Source: Mesorhizobium sp. B2-7-2
GTDB taxonomy: Bacteria > Pseudomonadota > Alphaproteobacteria > Rhizobiales > Rhizobiaceae
Assembly: GCF_006440775.1 (NCBI RefSeq)
Contig: NZ_VFTZ01000027.1
Coordinates: forward strand, 1-64,000
Direction: 5' to 3'
Length of the DNA: 64,000 nucleotides
Of this stretch, positions 33,651 through 39,688 are shown one piece after another. Below the pieces are notes generated by a model. It was not told the DNA's origin, did not search any database, and saw only the letters and a list, made by a program, of their open reading frames with translations. Made by a program: the position numbers and the translations under genes. How positions within the stretch are numbered: position 1 is the stretch's first letter; the number at the start of each line of letters is the position of its first letter.

Positions 33651-34835
33651 TCAAGCCAGTCCGAACCGCTCGACGGCGCGCATGATGCCGCGCAGTTCGG
33701 CGAGGCCCTTGAGCCGGCCGATCAGCGAATAGCCCGGATTGATCCTTGTCTTGCCGATGTCGTCGGCGAGCAGATGCCCATGGTCAGGCCGCATCGGAAT
33801 GCGCCAGTCGGCGCGGCCTTCCCTGCGACGGCGCGCCTCCTCCTGCATCAGCGCGAGGATGACGTGCGCCATGTCGGTGCCGCCTTCGAGATGCTCGGCC
33901 TCGTGGAACGAGCCGTCATCCTCGATGGTGACGTTGCGCAAATGGACGAAATGGATGCGCTCGGCGAACTCCTTGACCATGGCGACGATGTCGTTGTCGG
34001 CGCGCGTGCCGTAGGAGCCGGTGCAGAAGGTCAGGCCATTGGCCGGGCTGTCGACGACTTTGAGGATGAAGCGCGCATCCTCGGCGGTCGAGACGATGCG
34101 CGGCAGGCCGTAGAGCGAGAATGGCGGATCGTCGGGGTGGATGCACATGCGCACCCCTGCCTCTTCGGCCGCCGGAATGATCTCGCGCAGGAACCAGGCG
34201 AGGTTGTCGCGCAACTCCTTCGGCCCGATTGCATCATAGTCAGCCAGGGCCTCGCGAAAGCTGTCGCGGTTGTAGGCGCGCTCGGTGGCGGGCAAGCCGG
34301 CGATGAGATTGCGCTCGATCCTGTCGATCTTCTCGTCGCCGAGCTCCTTCAGCCGCGCTTGCGCCTCGGCGATGCGCGCAGGCGTGTAGCCGGCTTCGGC
34401 ATTCCGGCGCTTCAGCACGAACAGATCGTAAGCCGCGAAATCGATCGCATCGAAGCGCAGCGCGTAACCCGTCGTCGGCAAGCGGTAGGCCAGATCCGTC
34501 CGCGTCCAGTCGACGACCGGCATGAAATTGTAGCAGATCGTCGCGATGCCGGCCTTCGCCAGGGCGCGGATCGTGTCCTTGTAGAAACCGACATAGCGGA
34601 GCCGCTCCGGCGAACCGATCTTGATCGAGTTGTGGACCGGAATGCTCTCGACCACAGACCAGGTCAGCCCCGCCGCCTCGATGATGCGCTTGCGCTCGAG
34701 GATGTTTTCCACCGGCCAGACACGCCCGTCATAGATGTCGTGCAGGGCCGAGACCACGCCTGTCGCACCCGCCTGCTTGACATGATCGAGTGTTACCGGA
34801 TCGTCCGGGCCATACCAGCGCCAGCACTGTTCCAT
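33651..34835 (-). CDS. uxuA: D-mannonate dehydratase
   Basis: A 394-residue Mn/Fe-dependent lyase converting D-mannonate to 2-keto-3-deoxygluconate in glucuronate catabolism. It begins EQCWRWYGPDDPVTL and shows CYNFMPVVDWTRTDL (about 105-119), MCIHPDDPPFSLYGLPRI (about 228-245), FCTGSYGTRADNDI, FVHLRNV and the C-terminal MRPDHGHLL (about 348), all standard family blocks carrying the metal-binding His/Cys/Asp. ATG 34835 follows GAGG by about 9 nt. A palindrome at 34866-34881 and the divergent SDR gene suggest joint regulation of a hexuronate pathway, although uxaC, uxuB and a regulator are not in the window. Confidence 0.92.
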   Translation of the reverse strand: MEQCWRWYGPDDPVTLDHVKQAGATGVVSALHDIYDGRVWPVENILERKRIIEAAGLTWSVVESIPVHNSIKIGSPERLRYVGFYKDTIRALAKAGIATICYNFMPVVDWTRTDLAYRLPTTGYALRFDAIDFAAYDLFVLKRRNAEAGYTPARIAEAQARLKELGDEKIDRIERNLIAGLPATERAYNRDSFREALADYDAIGPKELRDNLAWFLREIIPAAEEAGVRMCIHPDDPPFSLYGLPRIVSTAEDARFILKVVDSPANGLTFCTGSYGTRADNDIVAMVKEFAERIHFVHLRNVTIEDDGSFHEAEHLEGGTDMAHVILALMQEEARRRREGRADWRIPMRPDHGHLLADDIGKTRINPGYSLIGRLKGLAELRGIMRAVERFGLA

Positions 34836-34865
34836 TGCCGCTTTCCTCTGTGAGGTGCGCAACTT

Positions 34866-34881
34866 ATTGTTGGACCACAAT
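34866..34881. promoter_or_regulatory. Candidate operator between uxuA and the SDR gene
   Basis: ATTGT-TGGACC-ACAAT is a 5-bp perfect inverted repeat around a partly symmetric centre, located 31 nt upstream of uxuA. TTGT/ACAA half-sites fit GntR-family (FCD) repressors that often control hexuronate genes. No regulator gene is adjacent; inferred. Confidence 0.4.
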
Positions 34882-35003
34882 GCGAGTCAAATACGCGCGC
34901 GACAGGCTGGCTTGCGCCTATCCGATGAGCCGCCATCTCGATTTCGCCCTGCGCCTCCTGCCGGAAAAGCCGGCTTCCGAGACGTGACCAAAGGAGTTCA
35001 GCA

Positions 35004-35789
35004 ATGAAGGATTTTGACGGCAAGGTCGCGCTGGTGACCGGAACGACCGGGATCGGTCTCGCAACCGCCAGGCGCCTGGCCGCGGGGGGCGCTACGATCG
35101 TCGCCTGCGGCATCGACCGTTCGGCCAATGCCGCGATGCGAGCGCAGTTGGAAAGCTCCGGGGCCGGCGCGCTGGTCGTGGACACCGACGTCTCCGTGCC
35201 GGACCGGGTCCGAGACGCCGTCGCGGCGGGCGTCGAGCGTTTCGGCGGCCTCGACGTGATCGTCAATTCGGCGGCGGTCCATCCCTATGGAACCGCGACG
35301 ACGACCGACTGGGAAACCTGGAACAAGGCCATGACGGTCAATGTCGGCTCGATCTATCTGACCGCCCGTTTCGGCATTCCGGAAATGATCAAGCGCGGTG
35401 GCGGCGCGATCGTCAATGTCGCCTCGGTGCAGGGTTTCGCCTGCCAGCAAAACGTCGCCGCCTATGCCACCACCAAGGGCGCCATCCATACGCTGACGCG
35501 TTCGCTGGCGCTCGACTATGCGGCCGCAGGCATCCGGGTCAATTCGGTCAGCCCCGGCTCGATCCGCACGCCGATCCTCGAGAAGGCCGCGCGCGGCGAC
35601 AACGGCAGCGATGCCGATGTCGAGGAAGCCTACAGGCGCTTCGGCGCGGCCCATCCCCTCGGCCGCATCGGCGAGCCCGAGGAAGTGGCGGAGCTGATCG
35701 CCTTTCTGTGCTCTTCCAAGGCCGGCTTCTGCACCGGCGCGGACTACAAGATAGACGGCGGCTTGACCGCCGGCATCGGTGTGAAATGA
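35004..35789 (+). CDS. Short-chain dehydrogenase/reductase
   Basis: A 261-residue classical SDR. The cofactor motif TGTTGIGLATA is at about 13-23, NSAAVHPYG at about 88-96, the catalytic Ser in VASVQGF (about 141) and the YxxxK pair in YATTKGA (about 153-159). AAGGAG 7 nt upstream marks the start. It is divergent from uxuA with a shared control region, so a hexuronate- or aldonate-related oxidoreductase is plausible, though the substrate cannot be read. It is the last gene before the gene-poor 35.8-39.7 kb stretch. Confidence 0.87.
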   Translation: MKDFDGKVALVTGTTGIGLATARRLAAGGATIVACGIDRSANAAMRAQLESSGAGALVVDTDVSVPDRVRDAVAAGVERFGGLDVIVNSAAVHPYGTATTTDWETWNKAMTVNVGSIYLTARFGIPEMIKRGGGAIVNVASVQGFACQQNVAAYATTKGAIHTLTRSLALDYAAAGIRVNSVSPGSIRTPILEKAARGDNGSDADVEEAYRRFGAAHPLGRIGEPEEVAELIAFLCSSKAGFCTGADYKIDGGLTAGIGVK

Positions 35790-36081
35790 CCATGAAGATC
35801 GGGCTTGGCTTTACCGGGAGTCGCTGACTCAATTTCCGATTTGCCCCGCCAGGGGATGAGCGCTGTGGATGCCTACAAGACCTTCGGCATCATGTGACGG
35901 GCTGCGGCCGACCTGCTCAGGTCCGCGGCCCGGCCCTCCTGTTCAGGATTTGTCGCTTGGAATCGAGAACGGCAAAACCGCAACAGTGGGTTTGTCCGGC
36001 GCCAGCGTTGTTGTTGCTGCACCCCGACTGTCGGATCAGGCCGCGAGCCGGCGCCGCCGGCCCGATGCCAACCGACTTCAC
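35790..36081 (+). other. Gene-free interval ahead of a terminator
   Basis: No convincing reading frame. It holds several G+C-rich hairpins, for example GACCTG-CT-CAGGTC at about 35913, and runs into the strong terminator at 36082-36107. Because that terminator lies almost 300 nt beyond the SDR stop, this could encode a small RNA or a long 3' leader. Neither is shown. Confidence 0.3.
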
Positions 36082-36107
36082 CCGCTGGCTCCGGCCGGCG
36101 GTTTTTT
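36082..36107 (+). terminator. Rho-independent terminator
   Basis: An 8-bp G+C-rich stem (CCGCTGGC against GCCGGCGG, one G-T pair, 4-nt loop) is followed by six T residues. It would stop plus-strand transcription either from the SDR gene or from an unannotated small transcript. It lies just beyond the 3' end of the minus-strand zinc-ribbon gene. Confidence 0.75.
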
Positions 36108-36113
36108 AAATCA

Positions 36114-36320
36114 TCAATTTGGCGGTCCGTCTGTTAGATGCCTGTGAGTCTCGAAAATGCGTAACTTTTCAGGATATCCCAGCCGCAGCGTCGTGTTGCA
36201 TTGGGGGCATCTGAAAGTGGCAATGACCTTGAACCATGAGCCCTTCCGGATGATTGGATGCTGGCATCTTGGACAATCAAATCTGAGATATTCGTGATTT
36301 AAGCTCTCTGGGATCGGCAA
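36114..36320 (-). CDS. Small zinc-ribbon protein (TTG start)
   Basis: A 68-residue protein with two CxxC pairs (FDCPRCQHP at about 14-22 and FRCPQCNTT at about 36-44) spaced as in a single zinc ribbon, and the N terminus PIPESLNHEYLRF. The start codon is TTG (36320), preceded by GGGGG at 8 nt; no ATG is available in frame. It resembles small conserved hypothetical proteins seen in Mesorhizobium, and function is unknown (nucleic-acid or protein binding would be usual for such ribbons). It is isolated, converging on the terminator at 36082. Confidence 0.7.
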   Translation of the reverse strand: MPIPESLNHEYLRFDCPRCQHPIIRKGSWFKVIATFRCPQCNTTLRLGYPEKLRIFETHRHLTDGPPN

Positions 36321-36954
36321 TCAAAACACCCCCGATTGATGCAGATCCCCCAATCTCAGGTGATGGTGGGCATCCACGAACTGGCAATGAAGAGACTATG
36401 CTCGCCAGCACCCACCAATGGACTTCTCTGGAAGATGTTTCGTGGCCGGGACCTATGAGTTGCCGGGTAAGACGTTGGTCTCACGCAGGGTCCGACTGAC
36501 GGACAAGGCACAGCTGTTCGCGCAACAGCGCAGGCTCTCCCTCGTTGCCAAATCGCCTGCCGCACACGTTGCCAGATTGCGCATTCCTGGGCACCCAGTA
36601 GCTGCCCGTCGGCTTCGGTCACGGGCTCTTTGTTACGCCGAATTTTAATCACGGGAAGCATTGCCTCTCCTGATGGTGCAGCACTCCCAGCAGTAGAGGA
36701 GCTGCCCGACGTCCTTCGTTCAAAGGGCGTAACCATTAGCCAGAGTTGATATAGAGGCCGCCAGCCGACTTTTTTAAAGTCGGTTAGGCCCGGCGGTTCA
36801 TCCCGATCCACCCCAAAACGGCGGACTGTCGGGCCGCTCTGGTCGGCAGCGTCCTAAGAGCGGATATGACGCGGGAGTGTTGTCGAACAGCCCACCTTTT
36901 CGGCATATCCAGCTTACCGGACCGCGGCCCGGCCTTTGACAGGAATAGAACCAA
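36321..36954. other. Intergenic region without a supported gene
   Basis: Open frames of up to about 150 codons exist here on the minus strand, but they show no recognisable domain, carry runs of Arg/Ser/Pro typical of non-coding frames, and were not accepted. The region includes the inverted repeat at 36765-36783. The UDP-glucose dehydrogenase promoter must lie at its right end. Confidence 0.5.
36765..36783. repeat. Perfect short inverted repeat
   Basis: CCGACTTT-TTT-AAAGTCGG is a perfect 8+3+8 hairpin. It has no T run after it on either strand beyond the arms themselves, so it is a weak terminator candidate or a protein-binding site. It lies about 170 nt before the UDP-glucose dehydrogenase gene. 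Confidence 0.55.
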
Positions 36955-38286
36955 ATGAATTTGACGGTGTTTGGGATTGGCTATGTCGGTCTCGTCCAGG
37001 CCGCTGTGCTGGCCGAGGTCGGCCATGAGGTGGTGTGCGTCGATATCGACGAGAAGAAGGTGGAGCGGCTCAACCAGGGCTTGGTGCCGATTTTCGAACC
37101 GGGCCTGGAGGCCCTCGTCAGGGAAAACCACGCGGCCGGCCGCATCCGCTTCACCACCGACGCGGCAGCGGCGGTCAGGCATGGCCAGATCCAGATGATC
37201 GCGGTCGGCACGCCGCCCGGCGAGGATGGCTCGGCCGATCTGAAATATGTGCTGGCCGTCGCCGAGACCATCGGCCGTGAGATGGACAGCGTCAAGATCG
37301 TCGTCGGCAAGTCGACCGTGCCGGTCGGCACTTGCGAGAAGGTGAAGGCCAGGATCGCCGAAACGCTGAAGAAGCGCGGCCGCGAGGATCTCGCCTTCGA
37401 CGTCGCCTCGAACCCCGAATTCCTCAAGGAAGGCTCGGCGGTCGCCGATTGCATGAAGCCGGACCGCATCATCGTCGGCACCTCCAGCGAGGACACCGAG
37501 ATGGTGATGCGCGAGCTCTACGCGCCGTTCAACCGCAACCACGAGAAGATGATCGTGATGGACGTGCGCAGCGCCGAATTCACCAAATATGCCGCCAACT
37601 GCATGCTGGCGACCAAGATCAGCTTCATGAACGAGATGGCCAATCTCGCCGAGCAGCTGGGCGCCGACATCGAGGAGGTGCGCAAGGGCATCGGCTCGGA
37701 TCCGCGCATCGGCTACCACTTCATCTATCCCGGCCTCGGCTATGGCGGCTCGTGCTTCCCGAAGGACGTGCGCGCGCTGATCAAGACCGCCGAGGGCGTC
37801 AAGTTCGACGCCAAATTGCTGCGCGCCGTCGAGGAGCGCAACAATGCGCAGAAGTCGGTCCTGTTCGACAAGGTCAACCACTATTTCAAGGGCGCGCTCA
37901 GGGACAAGACCTTCGCCGTCTGGGGGCTGGCCTTCAAGCCCAACACCGACGACATGCGCGAGGCGCCGGCGCGCACGCTGATGGAAGCGTTGTGGGCGGC
38001 CGGCGCCAAGGTGCAGGCCTACGATCCCGAGGCGATGCAGGAGTGCCAGGCGATCTACGGCCTGCGCGAGGATCTGCTTTTGTGCGGCACCAAGGAGGCG
38101 GCGCTGCGCGGCGCCGACGCGCTTTTGATCTGCACCGAATGGAAGAGCTTCCGCGCGCCGTCCTTCGACGCGCTCAAGGACGCGCTGACCACGCCGGTCA
38201 TCTTCGACGGCCGCAATCTCTACGATCCCAAGGTGATCGCGCGCTACGGCATCGAATACTTCTCGATCGGCAGGATGGCGGCATGA
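36955..38286 (+). CDS. ugd: UDP-glucose 6-dehydrogenase
   Basis: A 443-residue NAD-dependent enzyme oxidising UDP-glucose to UDP-glucuronate. It has the N-terminal Rossmann motif FGIGYVGLVQAAVLAE (about 5-20), VGTPPGEDGSADL (about 83-95), KSTVPVGT, the catalytic Cys in YGGSCFPKD (about 264-272) and WGLAFKPNTDDMREAP (about 322-337). Length is standard. It likely provides UDP-glucuronate for the surface polysaccharide genes to the right, and with the epimerase at 61801-62973 it could yield UDP-galacturonate. S. meliloti RkpK is the comparable enzyme. The ribosome-binding site is weak (AGGA 11 nt upstream). Confidence 0.92.
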   Translation: MNLTVFGIGYVGLVQAAVLAEVGHEVVCVDIDEKKVERLNQGLVPIFEPGLEALVRENHAAGRIRFTTDAAAAVRHGQIQMIAVGTPPGEDGSADLKYVLAVAETIGREMDSVKIVVGKSTVPVGTCEKVKARIAETLKKRGREDLAFDVASNPEFLKEGSAVADCMKPDRIIVGTSSEDTEMVMRELYAPFNRNHEKMIVMDVRSAEFTKYAANCMLATKISFMNEMANLAEQLGADIEEVRKGIGSDPRIGYHFIYPGLGYGGSCFPKDVRALIKTAEGVKFDAKLLRAVEERNNAQKSVLFDKVNHYFKGALRDKTFAVWGLAFKPNTDDMREAPARTLMEALWAAGAKVQAYDPEAMQECQAIYGLREDLLLCGTKEAALRGADALLICTEWKSFRAPSFDALKDALTTPVIFDGRNLYDPKVIARYGIEYFSIGRMAA

Positions 38287-38390
38287 GGGCGCCAAATAGA
38301 CATCTTACTTCAACATATCCGACAGGGCAGCTGTAGTTCCTATCATTGTGGCCGGAGCGCTTCTTCGGTTGCGCAGCCCGCGTTCTGCTC

Positions 38391-38609
38391 TCAATCCGGC
38401 ACGGGATCCCTATTTCCAAGCGCCTCGAGCATCGTTGAGAAGATGCTGCCGACCTCCTCCGAAATCTCTTCTGATCGAATTCCAGCGTTTTTTGCGTCGC
38501 TGGTTAATCGCCTTGCAAGCTCTTGCGCTAAGATTGTGTCAGATGATGAATGATGCGGCAGATTGCTATCCATCCACTCCTGTAGGAATTTCAGGCCTCG
38601 TTCACTCAC
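38391..38609 (-). CDS. DUF768 family small protein
   Basis: A 72-residue protein starting at GTG 38609: SERGLKFLQEWMDSNLP, then ILAQELARRLTSDAKNAGI and SEEISEEVGSIFSTMLEA. This matches DUF768, a family of small helical proteins I know almost only from Mesorhizobium and close relatives, in many copies per genome. Function unknown. Such genes often lie alone in intergenic or accessory stretches, as here, next to a broken small ORF and about 100 nt downstream of ugd on the opposite strand. Confidence 0.75.
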   Translation of the reverse strand: MSERGLKFLQEWMDSNLPHHSSSDTILAQELARRLTSDAKNAGIRSEEISEEVGSIFSTMLEALGNRDPVPD

Positions 38610-38718
38610 TGTAAAACCATTCCAGGGTTGTATCCATGACTAAGCGCAATCAAGCTTGACCAGTTTATCCACGCTATAATTTGTCACCGCGGGGATCGTT
38701 CCCTATTCAAACTCGCAT

Positions 38719-38927
38719 ATGGCTCATATTGTCCGCGCATGGAAAGACGGCACGCCATCCGACGGGGAATGGACAGGCTTTGGGAAGTCTACGACGTAGG
38801 CGACCAAAAAGTTTTGCTCGTTGACGGAATTCCTTTGGCGCATTTGCGGGTCGAAGAAGCGCTGGACGCTCTGGACCTGCTAGAAGGCGGCTTCCTCGTT
38901 CCAAGTGACAGTCCCCTGGTAGGGTGA
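38719..38927 (+). pseudogene. Small ORF split by a 1-nt frameshift
   Basis: From ATG 38719 the frame reads MAHIVRAWKDGTPSDGEW and ends at a TAG about 26 codons later. In the next frame, over the same GGGAAGTCTAC junction (about 38782-38792), a protein-like sequence VYDVGDQKVLLVDGIPLAHL continues to a TGA at 38925-38927. The two halves together span 209 nt, one nucleotide short of 70 codons; one extra A in GGGAAG would join them. The continuation could also be a separate 62-codon ORF from 38739. Family unknown; the joined product would be a small (about 69 residue) hypothetical protein. Confidence 0.5.
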
Positions 38928-39688
38928 AGTGATTGTCGACAGCCGTTTCTTCCACAAATATCTCCGCGCCAGCTTGCACACCTGCCACCCCGAGAGCACG
39001 CACGGGGTAGCAGATGCCGTCGTTCGCAAATTCAGATACCCACATGGTTCGTTCGCATGTTTCACCCACAATTGGTCCGAACGGATATGTTCGTTCTGGC
39101 GAGATTGCGAAAACCTTGCTGGCTAGGCCCAGCGGCTAGCCGCTGCCACCAGCTGCTCCAGACGCCGTGTTCCCCAAACCGTTGCGACTCTCCTCTCGAA
39201 CATAGCTCAACTAAACGCCTGGCTAGGTGAACCTCTTCACATGCGGATGATCGGGTCCGCTGCCGGCGGAACTCGCTAAGTGCCGTCGATGCAAAACCGG
39301 TCGTATAGCCGGTCATATAGACTGCGGTATTTCCAAAAGACCGTCCGAAGGACAGCAACCGAGTTGATCGCGCGTTGCGCGCTGTAACTATCTTCAAAAC
39401 TTTTTTCAGTGGATATCGTGTACCGAACCGCTGAGCGCGACGTGCCTTTTGGCAACATAGACCGTGGCGCTAGACGAGCCATTCAGAATGCAAATCTGCC
39501 CCGCCCCGCGCCGCGGCATCAGCTCTCCATGTCGTACGGCTGTTCTTTAAGTCTGACGGCCCGTCGTCACGAGGCGGGCGCGAAATTTTTCGATGTACAC
39601 CTCTAGCGTCGCCAGCATCATCAGAATGATCGATGAAATGGTTTGTGCAGGCGGCGATAACTGACGCTATCCATAGCGTGAGCCCGTC
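38928..39688. other. Gene-poor, AT-richer interval
   Basis: No convincing gene. Short frames on both strands lack domains. A 12-nt imperfect tandem repeat (ccggtcgtatag/ccggtcatatag) lies at 39297-39320. The right end must contain the promoter of the A-PCP-TE gene cluster, but no clear sigma70 or alternative promoter was picked out. Confidence 0.5.

Noticed and set aside
36356..36811. Minus-strand 151-codon open frame in the gap before UDP-glucose dehydrogenase
   Set aside because: No domain, Ser/Arg/Pro-rich, no ribosome-binding site; spans the inverted repeat at 36765.
36784..38295. Open frame of about 500 codons on the minus strand opposite UDP-glucose dehydrogenase
   Set aside because: Shadow of a clear gene; the composition (Leu/Arg/Asp/Gly/His repeats) is typical of antisense high-GC frames.
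38707..39069. Minus-strand 120-codon open frame overlapping the broken small ORF
   Set aside because: Some stretches look protein-like, but there is no recognisable family and the opposite-strand split ORF explains part of it better.
39297..39320. Short tandem repeat as an attachment or integration site
   Set aside because: Only two imperfect 12-nt units, with no integrase or tRNA gene nearby.
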